This document shows positions 7,659 to 16,418 of a stretch of 54,350 nt of DNA, one piece after another. The position numbers and the translations under genes were made by a program. The DNA comes from Fidelibacterota bacterium (GTDB taxonomy: Bacteria > Fidelibacterota > UBA8477 > JABMPR01), in contig JAJRSW010000123.1 of the NCBI GenBank assembly GCA_024278595.1, positions 1 to 54,350 of the forward strand, in the 5' to 3' direction. How positions within the stretch are numbered: position 1 is the stretch's first letter; every line of letters starts with the position of its first letter. The notes under the pieces are model-generated. The model did no database searches, was not told the DNA's origin, and saw only the letters and a program-made list of their open reading frames with translations.

Positions 7659-9938
7659 TTATTTCAGATCCATTTCAGCGAGAATCTGTTCTGGTTGAAC
7701 CGGTAGATGTTTGATCCGCACACCGACCGCATTATAAATTGCATTGGTCACAGCCGGGGCTGGAGCATTGATGGGAATCTCGGCCACTGCCTTTGCGCCA
7801 TAGGGACCTGTTGGTTCATGGGAATCCACAAAGCGGACCACCAGCTCTGGCATATCCCGGGCGGTATAGATATGATAACTGTTAAAGTCCAGGTTCAACA
7901 TGCGTCCCTTATCATCAAAAGGCATAAATTCCGTAAGGGCCATACCCAGGGCTTGAGGGATTCCGCCTTCGACCTGACCTTCGGCCATTTTGGGGTTAAT
8001 GATCTGGCCGGCATCCGTGATTGAAACGATCCTGACGACCCGGGTCGTTCCAGTGAGGGTATCCACTTCAACTTCAGCATATGTGGCATTGAAAGGCGGA
8101 GGTGAATCATAGCTCAGATGGGAAGCCGTTCCCATGATCTGTGCCTGTTCTTCGGTATAGAAGGATTTGATGCAAATATCTGAGAAAGAGATGGACTGTC
8201 CATTTGATCCGACCACATCCGTATCGACGATCTCAGCAGTCTCAACCTGTAATAGTTTTTTACCCTGCTCCAGGATCATGGCCTTACACGCTTCGGCAGC
8301 TTTCTTCACCGCCGAACCGGAGATATAGGTCGTGCTGGAAGCGTATGCCCCCGTATCAAAAGGGGTCATATCCGTATCAGAAGAATAGACAATGATCTTT
8401 TCAACCGGGACATTAAGAACTTCAGCAGCGATCTGGGCCAGCGCTGTATCGGAACCAGTCCCCAGATCAGTAGCACCAACTTGAAGATTGAAGCTGGCAT
8501 CTTCATTCATTTTAATAAAAGCAGCCCCCATATCGACCCCGGGAATTCCGGAGCCCTGCCCGGCTACTGCCACACCAATTCCGGTCCGAAAACGGCCGGT
8601 TTGTTTGGCTGCCCTCAGGGTATCCCAGTTGCTGAGTTCCCGGCCTTCATTCAAACAAGCCGCGATCTCGGTGCTATAGAGGACCAGGGGAAAACCTTCC
8701 CGGCCCTCTCCCAGAATCTTGGCAATGGGGATATCATCCCCTACCTGAAAAACATTTTTCAAACGTAATTCGATAGGGTCAACACCAAGTTGTTCAGCTG
8801 CCTCATCCATGAGACTTTCCAGAGGAAAAAAGGCCTGGGGCGCACCATAACCTCGATAAGCACCTCCAATGGGTAAATTGGTGTAAACACCATCGCCATT
8901 GACCCGGATATTAGGAGCCTTATACATACTCAGTGCTTTTTGGGAAGTAACTGACATGACAGTAAGGGCATGAGGCCCGTAGGCACCGCAATCCTCAAGA
9001 ATGTTCAGGTCAATGGCCGTAAGGAGCTGATTCGTATCAAAACCAAGCCGAAAAGTAACCCTTTCGGGGTGTCGGACACGGGCTGCAAAAAGCTCTTCTT
9101 CACGCGTGTATTCGATGCGTGCTGGTCTTCCAGTTTTCAGGGTAACTGCACCCACAAGCTCTTCATTCAAGATCTCCTGTTTCCCGCCAAAACCTCCACC
9201 GATCCGGGGTTTGATCACCCGAATACGGGAAACGGGAATATCCAGAACCTCGGCTACGATGCGCCGTACATGGTGAGGTACCTGGGTAGAGGTTCTGATC
9301 ACCAGGCGATTGTTGTTGTCCAGCCAGGTGAGCGATATATGCGGTTCGATATGAGCCATCTGGACAAAGGGCGTGCTGTAGGTCCCCTCAAAAACATGGG
9401 CAGAATCTGCCAGAGCAGCCTCAACATCGCCCAGCTCAGCCTCCAGATGGGCTGCTATATTTTTGTCAATATCATGGATTCCGCTGGTCCCTGCTTTTGG
9501 ATGCAGGGCAAATCCAGCCGTCATGGACTTTTGAGCATCGAAAATGCAGGGTAACTCCTCATATTCTACTATAATAAGGTCAAGTGCCTTTTCAGCGATT
9601 GCAATTGTTTCGGCCGCCACAAAAGCCACCCGGTCACCCACAAACCGAACTGTTGAATCAAGGATCCGTATGTCCCGGGGACCGGGTTCCGGGTAGCCCT
9701 GGCCAGCAGTGGTATAGTAATGGGGCTTGAAATTGTGGTGAGTAAAAACGGCTACAACACCATCCAGAGCCTCAGCTTTGCTGGTGTCCATGCTCAATAT
9801 TTTTGCATGGGCCACAGGACTATGCAGAATTTTAACATGCAGCACATCTTTAAGCTTGATATCATCTGCAAAAACCGGTTTTCCTCTCACCAGGGATTGG
9901 CCGTCAACCCGTTGAATATCTTTGCCGATTACCTTCAT
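7659..9938 (-). CDS. Xanthine dehydrogenase family protein, molybdopterin-binding subunit (set 1)
   Basis: A 759-residue large subunit of a molybdenum hydroxylase, which binds molybdopterin cytosine dinucleotide and hydroxylates N-heterocycles or aldehydes with water. Visible motifs: IGGGFGGKQE, the AYRGYGAPQAF loop near the Mo site, and GPYGAKAVAE, whose Glu (about residue 720) is the catalytic base. The Mo-site loop is not the AYRCSFR type of CO dehydrogenase, so a purine or other heterocycle substrate is more likely. It is the last gene of a three-gene operon (FAD, FeS, Mo) joined by 4-bp ATGA overlaps. The real substrate cannot be read from sequence; the purine cluster downstream in the window suggests a purine or a breakdown product. 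Confidence 0.9.
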   Translation of the reverse strand: MKVIGKDIQRVDGQSLVRGKPVFADDIKLKDVLHVKILHSPVAHAKILSMDTSKAEALDGVVAVFTHHNFKPHYYTTAGQGYPEPGPRDIRILDSTVRFVGDRVAFVAAETIAIAEKALDLIIVEYEELPCIFDAQKSMTAGFALHPKAGTSGIHDIDKNIAAHLEAELGDVEAALADSAHVFEGTYSTPFVQMAHIEPHISLTWLDNNNRLVIRTSTQVPHHVRRIVAEVLDIPVSRIRVIKPRIGGGFGGKQEILNEELVGAVTLKTGRPARIEYTREEELFAARVRHPERVTFRLGFDTNQLLTAIDLNILEDCGAYGPHALTVMSVTSQKALSMYKAPNIRVNGDGVYTNLPIGGAYRGYGAPQAFFPLESLMDEAAEQLGVDPIELRLKNVFQVGDDIPIAKILGEGREGFPLVLYSTEIAACLNEGRELSNWDTLRAAKQTGRFRTGIGVAVAGQGSGIPGVDMGAAFIKMNEDASFNLQVGATDLGTGSDTALAQIAAEVLNVPVEKIIVYSSDTDMTPFDTGAYASSTTYISGSAVKKAAEACKAMILEQGKKLLQVETAEIVDTDVVGSNGQSISFSDICIKSFYTEEQAQIMGTASHLSYDSPPPFNATYAEVEVDTLTGTTRVVRIVSITDAGQIINPKMAEGQVEGGIPQALGMALTEFMPFDDKGRMLNLDFNSYHIYTARDMPELVVRFVDSHEPTGPYGAKAVAEIPINAPAPAVTNAIYNAVGVRIKHLPVQPEQILAEMDLK

Positions 9939-10405
9939 CTTAAGGCCCCCCGATCCTGGGTAAGGACTTTCAGGGCGGCCTCAACCGGTTTCACATATCC
10001 GGTACAGCGACACAGATTACCGTTGAGCGCATCTTTGACACCAGCCTCGGTGACAACACCATCCTCACGATCCAGCGCCTCAACCGAGAGCAGCATGCCC
10101 GGGGTGCAGAAACCACATTGAGCCGCACCAGCCTGGAGAAATGATTCCTGCATTTCAGGGAGTTGTTCGTGAGTTGAAAAGCTTTCCAGGGTTTCGATCT
10201 TTTTACCCTCAACCGCATGCATCAACACCAAACAGGCGTTAACACTTCTGCTATTCACAAGAATGGTACAGGCACCGCATTCACCATGATCACAACCGTG
10301 TTTGACGCTATAGAGCTCTTCACCCCTTAAATATTCTAAAAGCGTTGAACCCGGAGCCGCGTCTGCACTGACCAGTCGACCATTTAGTTCGAATTGAATG
10401 ATCAT
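9935..10405 (-). CDS. Xanthine dehydrogenase family (2Fe-2S) subunit (set 1)
   Basis: A 156-residue small subunit with two [2Fe-2S] clusters that pass electrons from the Mo centre to FAD. The plant-type ferredoxin cluster is bound by the CDHGECGAC stretch plus a later Cys (NACLV). The second cluster uses QCGFCTPG and the CRCTGY motif in the C-terminal helical domain. Length and order match the family. It overlaps the FAD subunit upstream and the Mo subunit downstream by 4 bp each, so the three are translationally coupled. Confidence 0.94.
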   Translation of the reverse strand: MIIQFELNGRLVSADAAPGSTLLEYLRGEELYSVKHGCDHGECGACTILVNSRSVNACLVLMHAVEGKKIETLESFSTHEQLPEMQESFLQAGAAQCGFCTPGMLLSVEALDREDGVVTEAGVKDALNGNLCRCTGYVKPVEAALKVLTQDRGALR

Positions 10406-11151
10406 ACCGTCACCACCATTTCCTTTAGGAGGTTGGAGACCAATTGGCGCTTATAGGCCGGCGAGCCGAAGTGGTCCGCCGAAAAGATGGACTCAACTTT
10501 AGCCATAAATTTTCTGATCTTTTCTTCTGCAGGTGAGGCAGGAGATTTACAATAGAGGATTCTAGAGGATTCTCCGCCAATAGCCAGCGTGATATGCTCT
10601 TTAGTTTGGTGGGCGGCTACAATTACATAAGCCGGGGCAGAGTCCAGGACAGCCACGCGTTCCAATCTGGTGTTGTTTTGAGGAATATGAATTGCAGTAA
10701 TAATACCATCGCCTTCCCACTCAGCAATATGCACCAGCTCTTCAGATTCAGTGATCTGCAAATACGTTTCTGCTGCATGGAGATAAATAAGTAGATCTGA
10801 ATCGGTACGAGCCCGGGCTATTTCTCCCCCCAAGGTGCGTTGATTGCGGATGTTCTTGGAAGGACATGCCGCAGAAATTGCACTCGCTAGACCAGAATCA
10901 GCATAGACCAGAAGGTCTTGCAGAGTACAGGCTGCGCCAATCTGTAATTTATCAGATTGCTGATTGATATCATTTTCAACCAGATGATTTATATCTACCA
11001 GGGTGTTTAATTTTTGATTTTTTTCAGAAACCAGATAAGTACCACCGGTGAAAAAAGCCGAACCCGTTTTCTTTTGTAGGATCAGAGCTTCATTCAAGTT
11101 GTCTGGTTTGATAATTTGTTTGATAGAAGACCACATATTTATTCCAATCAT
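10402..11151 (-). CDS. Xanthine dehydrogenase family FAD-binding subunit (set 1, divergent)
   Basis: A 249-residue protein in the place of the CoxM/XdhB-type FAD subunit. The usual flavin motifs are altered: FTGGTYLVSE stands for AGGTDL, and RTLGGEIARARTDSDLL stands for TIGGNIxxxSPxGDLL. It is also shorter than its counterpart at 26029-26853. It probably still binds FAD and hands electrons to an acceptor, but the site has drifted. The start is uncertain: ATG at 11151 or ATG at 11136, with GGAATAAAT just before the second. It heads the operon with the FeS and Mo subunits. The leader at 11168-11206 contains a CACGAA-type repeat. Confidence 0.83.
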   Translation of the reverse strand: MIGINMWSSIKQIIKPDNLNEALILQKKTGSAFFTGGTYLVSEKNQKLNTLVDINHLVENDINQQSDKLQIGAACTLQDLLVYADSGLASAISAACPSKNIRNQRTLGGEIARARTDSDLLIYLHAAETYLQITESEELVHIAEWEGDGIITAIHIPQNNTRLERVAVLDSAPAYVIVAAHQTKEHITLAIGGESSRILYCKSPASPAEEKIRKFMAKVESIFSADHFGSPAYKRQLVSNLLKEMVVTV

Positions 11152-11167
11152 GATGCTTTAATAATTT

Positions 11168-11206
11168 GACACGAATTACTCGAATTTTTCACAAATGTAC
11201 ACGAAG
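11168..11206. repeat. CACGAA-type dispersed repeat in the leader of the set-1 hydroxylase operon
   Basis: Short iterated ACACGAA, ACTCGAA and ACACGAAG words. The same kind of string occurs at 30433-30472, 50272-50436 and 54274-54303, always between genes. Confidence 0.45.
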
Positions 11207-11324
11207 CCGGGTCTAAAGGCGTACGGGATATGGGTGATAAATGGTTTGAGTTCATGAGTAGTGATGGTTATTTATAAGTAATTCTAATATGATTAATATG
11301 AAAGCTTCACAGTGAAACCTGATC

Positions 11325-11984
11325 TTATATCTCATTCTTTTCTGCAAAAGAGTAATATCCCCGCACATTAAATATGATATGGTCTAATAAATTCAGCCCT
11401 AATATTTTAGCTGCTTCTTTCAACTGACCGGTAATCTGAATATCCTCTTTACTTGGTTTTAAATCACCATCAGGATGATTGTGTGCTATTATGACTGCAG
11501 ATGCTCTTTCGGAGATAACATCAGCGAACACCTCTCGCGGATGGACATGACTTTTGTTTACGAGTCCAATACTGACGACCCGAACACTCATTACCTCACT
11601 GGCACCATTAACAGAAATACATAGAAAATGTTCTTGTTTCCTATCTGCATAATGTTGGATCAGAGGCAATACATCTGCCGGGAATTTAATTTTTAGCCCC
11701 TCAGGTTTAATCCTTCTTCTAACAAACTCAAAAGCTGCTGAAATAGAGGCTGCTTTTGCAGTACCAATTCCGAGAACGTTAGTAAGGTCATCAACTGAAA
11801 AGGACAACCCTTTCTCATCAACAATCTTTACAATCTTTTTTGATAGTGAAAGGACATCATTATTCTGAGATCCCCTGCCGAGAATTATTGCCAGGAGTTC
11901 ATAGTCTGCTAGACCTTTTGCCCCTTTTTGCAGGAGCTTCTCTCGCGGACGTTCACTGGGCGGTAAGTCTTTAACTTTTATCAA
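11325..11984 (-). CDS. radC: RadC family JAB/MPN-domain protein
   Basis: A 219-residue RadC-type protein. The N-terminus (PSERPREKLLQKG) and a helix-hairpin-helix (LTNVLGIGTAKAASI, residues 67-81) precede a JAB metalloprotease fold with H168-N-H170-P-D-G, S178 and D181, the metal-site residues of the HNHPxGxxxPSxxD motif. RadC is no longer thought to be a repair protein in general; its target is unknown, and mobile-element and defence-island copies are common. It is the last gene of a compact run: its start overlaps the stop of the RES-domain gene by 4 bp (ATGA-type), so it is translationally tied to a toxin-like enzyme. This is an unusual setting for RadC and points to a conflict-system role. 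Confidence 0.93.
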   Translation of the reverse strand: MIKVKDLPPSERPREKLLQKGAKGLADYELLAIILGRGSQNNDVLSLSKKIVKIVDEKGLSFSVDDLTNVLGIGTAKAASISAAFEFVRRRIKPEGLKIKFPADVLPLIQHYADRKQEHFLCISVNGASEVMSVRVVSIGLVNKSHVHPREVFADVISERASAVIIAHNHPDGDLKPSKEDIQITGQLKEAAKILGLNLLDHIIFNVRGYYSFAEKNEI

Positions 11985-12997
11985 TTAAGTTTCTGCGATT
12001 CTGTTTTTACATCAGTAATTTCATACTGATAGGTGTTATTGAGCTTAAGCTTTTTGTCATTAAAAATGACATAGTTGTTTCCGTCAGCAAGTGAGCTTTT
12101 ATAGATAATTCCGTGAAAACCTATTTTTTTGAGTAGTTCACAGAGGTATTGACTGGGAAGATACTCCAGCGTTGCTTCTCTGGGGATGATTGGTTTTGAT
12201 AATTCATTTCCAAGAAGAGTGAGAAAGGGCATGTTTTTATAGATAAGTTCTAATTCATCTTCTTCATTTAGTTCGAAGGGGCTGATAGTACTTATGGGGT
12301 CTCGCAAATCAGCTAGTTCAAGATCACTTTCCATTTCATATTCAGCAATTGTTAGTGTCTCTCCTTTATTCCCACGAACTTCAGAGATTGCTGTATCAAT
12401 CAAGGACGCCAAATATAAATATGGAATCCCCACCGGATTTGCTCGTCCACTTGATGCTGATTTTTTGGGTGGTTTCCCCATTTCCGCAATAGGATGAGGT
12501 TTATCACTGGTGTTGATTCGCGCTCTGTAAAATTTTTGGATACTTTTTTTGAGATAAATTCCGATGTAGGTAGCGAATGGTTCGAGATGATTTTTATCAA
12601 GAGCATTCTCGGGGAAAAAGCGATTGTTGTGTTTTAGTTCTTCCCTGAATCTTTCCCACTGGTCAATATTTTTTTGTTCCTTTGCAAATTTTGCCACATA
12701 CTTGGATTTAAATAGATTTTTATTGTCAGAGATTGCCCTTAATAATCTTTGCTGCACTGTATTTGAATCGATCTTAAAGATTTTCCAATCTTCTTGGATA
12801 AGGTAGTTCAGGGGAGTTCCAGCTCTATTCTTTTCATACAGCTCAAAAAGGGGTTGAAATCGATCAAAGAGTATTACCGGCTTAATTAGAGTTACATTGT
12901 TTGTCTTACAAAAGGAACATTTACCGTTTGTATTACTAATGGCATCAATGTGTTCTTGCAGAAATTTATCTGAGAAACAATTGGGACAACATTGCAT
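11981..12997 (-). CDS. Zn-ribbon plus RES-domain protein (HEPN/RES N-terminal domain type)
   Basis: A 338-residue two-part protein. Residues 3-30 hold CxxC pairs (C4/C7, C27/C30) forming a zinc ribbon. Residues 45-150 are helical and resemble the HEPN/RES N-terminal domain. From residue 155 comes a RES domain: FYRAR (R158/R160), SGRANPVGIPYLYLAS (R185), ISEVR (E206) and YKSS (S301/S302). RES enzymes have an ADP-ribosyltransferase-like fold, and characterised toxins of this kind deplete NAD+. The gene sits 1 bp after the sce7725-family gene and overlaps radC by 4 bp. I infer an effector that kills or stalls the cell when neighbours sense infection. The partner roles are not proven. Confidence 0.85.
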   Translation of the reverse strand: MQCCPNCFSDKFLQEHIDAISNTNGKCSFCKTNNVTLIKPVILFDRFQPLFELYEKNRAGTPLNYLIQEDWKIFKIDSNTVQQRLLRAISDNKNLFKSKYVAKFAKEQKNIDQWERFREELKHNNRFFPENALDKNHLEPFATYIGIYLKKSIQKFYRARINTSDKPHPIAEMGKPPKKSASSGRANPVGIPYLYLASLIDTAISEVRGNKGETLTIAEYEMESDLELADLRDPISTISPFELNEEDELELIYKNMPFLTLLGNELSKPIIPREATLEYLPSQYLCELLKKIGFHGIIYKSSLADGNNYVIFNDKKLKLNNTYQYEITDVKTESQKLN

Positions 12998-12998
12998 A

Positions 12999-13949
12999 TT
13001 AAGGATTTCTACTTAAAAAATCTGCAATCAGCTCGATGTGGTGTTGCATGGAGAGTTTCTTAACATATCCGAGGCCTGGATAATGTTGTTTTTTATACAA
13101 TTCTTGATACTCATCAACGGCCGAAGACTTATATATATGAGAGTTGGGTTCATTAATTGCACGAATCAATTTTTTAAGTGCTTCTAAAAATTTTCCACCA
13201 GGATCAGTTGGAGAATCTGTCTGGTCTGATAAGAAATGGTGAATGAACATATCATCATCTGCATCACAATAGGTCAGGTGTATCGCTACTGCGTAAGCCG
13301 GCCCACCTGTTTCTGTGTATTCATCGCCTACTATCAAGTAATCCCCAAAGCCATCCATTCCTTCGTCTGGAAAAGTTATATGCAGGTCTGAAAAATGTTC
13401 GCTGGGTGGGTAAAGTGAATTTTTCTTTTGTGGCTTAAAACCATTTCTGATTAAAATTCGATCAATGCCATCCTTTTTAAAATGACGTTGGTACAGCTTA
13501 CCTGCAGAGCCATCAATAAAGATATGTTTACCAATAGGATTAAGTGTATCTAAAGCAGTGATTACCTTTTTCCCATCAGTAAAACCATGATGAATGATAG
13601 CAATATCTCGGTTCTTATGTTTTTTAAGAACCTTAACCATTACCTCAATGTTTGACTGGGCATGAAGCATGTATCCAATAGTAAAATCTGGACTATCTTT
13701 AAACTCACTATCGATAAGCTCTTTTAAAATGGATTCACTTTTTACCGGGCTTTGACCTGCTAATGGATTGACAATCAGGGTGAAGTGGGCATTTGCTTTG
13801 TTTAAAGCATTCATCGTACGTATTAATGCGGTGAAGTTGTTTTTTACAGGTTCAATAATTGGATGAATATTGTTTTCAGCCAAAAATTGAGCATTATCTC
13901 TCATTACAATGAGTTCAAACTGCTTTCCTCGTATGTATGGGTAATACAT
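12999..13949 (-). CDS. sce7725 family protein of unknown function
   Basis: A 316-residue protein that I assign to the sce7725 family from its N-terminus (MYYPYIRGKQFEL), the IHPIIEPVK block and the central GDYLIVGDEYTETGGPAYAVAIHLTY region (parts of each are seen here). Its overall pattern (PYIRGKQ, EP, repeated beta/alpha units) resembles the TIM-barrel-like beta proteins of phage, but no catalytic residues can be assigned. Family members are typically encoded next to sce7726-family proteins, as here (13 bp downstream of one). A good site, TAGGAGTCAGGAATT, precedes the ATG. The gene is sandwiched between a nuclease-like protein and a RES effector, which suggests a sensor or adaptor, by inference only. 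Confidence 0.8.
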   Translation of the reverse strand: MYYPYIRGKQFELIVMRDNAQFLAENNIHPIIEPVKNNFTALIRTMNALNKANAHFTLIVNPLAGQSPVKSESILKELIDSEFKDSPDFTIGYMLHAQSNIEVMVKVLKKHKNRDIAIIHHGFTDGKKVITALDTLNPIGKHIFIDGSAGKLYQRHFKKDGIDRILIRNGFKPQKKNSLYPPSEHFSDLHITFPDEGMDGFGDYLIVGDEYTETGGPAYAVAIHLTYCDADDDMFIHHFLSDQTDSPTDPGGKFLEALKKLIRAINEPNSHIYKSSAVDEYQELYKKQHYPGLGYVKKLSMQHHIELIADFLSRNP

Positions 13950-13961
13950 AATTCCTGACTC

Positions 13962-14864
13962 CTATACGAAATTCGGGCTAAGGGTTGTACCAGTAGTCTT
14001 TGTAAGCTGATGCATTAATGCTTGTAATTTTGATTTATCATTGCCGATACTTAGTACATAGGCAGACAATGACTTCGGTGTGGTAGAAAGAACATCACCT
14101 AATATCTTGGCCTTATTCCTTGTTCTAAGCATGCTCATGGTCAAGTCGTGGGCACTTTCAGCAGGTATTTTACAGAAGATTTTTTTACACTCACGATGCA
14201 TGAGTGTATTCGGGAGATCTGGTACTGCTCCTGTATATGCTTTGATAACGCGTAAATATTCGTCTTTCCTCATGGAATTAAATAGAGTGCTTTGGTTAGT
14301 GTTTTTTCGGTTTGATTTTGATTCCCGGATGGTTGATATAGTGTTTCTATCAGTTAAGACCTGAATACCCACAGTCTGAGGTAGTATAGAACCAAGCCTG
14401 GACAATTGCGAGTTTGAAGTAATAACGTTAATATGGTCAAACACTTCCAGGTAGGTCTGTATTTGGTTTTGAAGACGGGCAAAGGTATCGTATGCTGATT
14501 TTATTTCATAAACCGTTGAGGTTCCATTAATAATAACAGCGTCAGCTTTGCATTTTCCAACGCGTAATTCAGTCAACATACTTGAAGTATTTAAAGAATA
14601 CTTACCAAGCAGGACTTTATTGGCGATAGTGTTTTTATAAAGATACTCGTTTCGGTAATTTTTAAAGAGAAGGTGATAAACCCGATCAAAAAAATGGGAT
14701 AAGGGCGTAGTTGGGTCAAGATCCTCCAGCAGACCACTATTTAGAGAAACCTCTGCCAGATATTTAGAGTGGCCTTTTGAAATAAGCTGATCCATAACTA
14801 GGGGTGTAAATATTTTCCCAATAGCAGGATAAAATGTTCGATCGATTGTTTTGGCTAGGTTCAT
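13962..14864 (-). CDS. sce7726 family protein, PD-(D/E)XK nuclease-like
   Basis: A 300-residue protein assigned to the sce7726 family. Residues E99, D108, E120-I-K122 and Q135 (blocks TELRVGKCKADAV, VYEIKSAYD and NQIQTYLE) match the core of PD-(D/E)XK nucleases, with the EIK strand followed by a helix bearing Gln. The rest is largely helical. The ATG at 14864 is preferred because the frame further upstream offers only a TTG (14924) inside the putative leader. It is the first gene of the compact sce7726-sce7725-RES-RadC run and lies 76 bp after hsdS. Inferred role: DNA recognition or cleavage in a defence module. Activity is untested. Confidence 0.8.
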   Translation of the reverse strand: MNLAKTIDRTFYPAIGKIFTPLVMDQLISKGHSKYLAEVSLNSGLLEDLDPTTPLSHFFDRVYHLLFKNYRNEYLYKNTIANKVLLGKYSLNTSSMLTELRVGKCKADAVIINGTSTVYEIKSAYDTFARLQNQIQTYLEVFDHINVITSNSQLSRLGSILPQTVGIQVLTDRNTISTIRESKSNRKNTNQSTLFNSMRKDEYLRVIKAYTGAVPDLPNTLMHRECKKIFCKIPAESAHDLTMSMLRTRNKAKILGDVLSTTPKSLSAYVLSIGNDKSKLQALMHQLTKTTGTTLSPNFV

Positions 14865-14940
14865 TATTACTCTAAAAGTTACTGTCGTGAATGTTGGATT
14901 GTAATATAACCCTGGGTTTAGCAAACAAACCCGTTATCCA

Positions 14941-16418
14941 TTATTTTTTCTTACTGGGGGCTCTTTTCCTGGTTTTTTTCAACGCTGCTTCCATTTTGGT
15001 CTTCTCTTCCATAATCCGTTCCAACAGTTTCTCGGAAGGTTCATCATTGGGATCTTGGGGAACCAACTCTCCGCGAAAGGCTTTGGCCAGAACAGATTGG
15101 GAGAGCTTATCCACTTGGGCTTTAGCGTGCTGGTAGTGAGCCTCCAGTTTATCGGCTAGGGAAAATAGTTTGTTTACTTGTATAGCTATTTCTTTTTGTT
15201 CTTCGAGCGGAGGTACGGGAACAACGATCGTTGCTAGCTGTTCCAAATTTAAAGTTGGTCGAGCGACTTCTCTTGCTTCACCAAATAGCCAAGCGTTTGC
15301 TATTGAAGTAGAAAGCCAGAGCAAGATATATGATGAATTAAACTCTCTAATTGGTATCTTTGCTACTGCTCTTGCAATATTGTATCCTTCACATGACTTA
15401 GGAGCAATTGTGGTAGTTCCAACACCCGCTCCAACTACAGTCATGAGAATTTCACCTCCTTTAATTCTTGAACGTTTATATTTCTCATCTACCTCTTTTG
15501 ATATAGTTCGAAGACTATTCATTTTTAATTCAATGTTTTTTAAATCACCTGCGCGAATTAAGAAATTTCCTGTTCTATCTTCCAATCCTGGTTGAACCAC
15601 ACCATAACAAAAAGTTTCATTTTTGTCCATAAGAAAAGCCAGGTCTGACCATCGCCAAGATTCTGGTAACTTAAAAAGATCAAAATCTTCTCTAACTAGT
15701 GGTTCATTATTCTTAATAGTGGTTACATTATTTTTATGCTTAGAGGTTTTACGAATTTTAAGATACTGTAGTTCTCTCTGTTCGAGAATTCTTTTAAATA
15801 AATTTTCAACACACTCGGTATCCGGATGCTCGTCTCGCCACTTTTCAGTAAGTTTACCGGTAACGGCTGCAGTGAGTACTGATTGGCGGAAGCGTTTCAG
15901 AATAGTTGGTATCTGATCCAATCGGGTTTTTACGACTTCAATTCTGGGGATAATGACATCCAGCTTGGCGACAATCCGTTTTTGTTCGTTGAGGGGAGCT
16001 AATGGAAGTTGCAGATTCCAAAAACAGCTGGATTTACATGGGGAGTACCTGTCCCTTTTGGCTTTGAATTGATATAGGAGTAGTGTCTGTTGATAAAACT
16101 GTGTATATATTTTGGATCACAACCAACAGGTTTCAAAACCATAAGTGTTGAACCTGCTGCGCCTTTCATACCTATGCCAGTTAAACCAAATCGGGCACCA
16201 TCCCAAACGACAAGAATATCTTCAATGTCAATCAGTCGTGATGATTGAATATCCGCATACTCATCAATAACACCTTTTTCAAAAGCCTTTATATTTATAT
16301 AAGGCACCATACCTTTTGAAGGAATGCGCGACAATTCTTTGGGTTTTTTACCTTTACCAAATATTACAACTCTTGATAGGTTTTCTTCAACCCAGGTTTC
16401 TGGAAGTGCCTCACTCAT
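14941..16418 (-). pseudogene. hsdS: Type I restriction-modification specificity subunit, frameshifted
   Basis: Two adjacent frames form one HsdS. The first (16418 down to 15999) holds the N-terminal target-recognition domain (ETWVEENLSRVV, ending TGTPHVNPAVF). The second carries the central conserved helix (ILKRFRQSVLTAAVTGKL), the second recognition domain starting at LPESWRW, and the C-terminal repeat (PLEEQKEIAIQV, LSQSVLAKAFRGELVPQDP). One base is missing in a five-T run (16019-16023): adding one T joins AVF to WNLQLPLAPLNEQKRIVAKL, the normal central region. This may be a real null, a slippage switch or a consensus error. The start overlaps hsdM by 4 bp. HsdS chooses the DNA target for HsdM and HsdR. 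Confidence 0.9.

Noticed and set aside
8970..9554. 194-codon plus-strand frame
   Set aside because: It is antisense to the conserved Mo subunit of the set-1 hydroxylase, which has all motifs.
14941..16418. Two independent hsdS genes
   Set aside because: Each half has only one recognition domain, and they join at a single-base lesion, so one frameshifted gene is the simpler reading.
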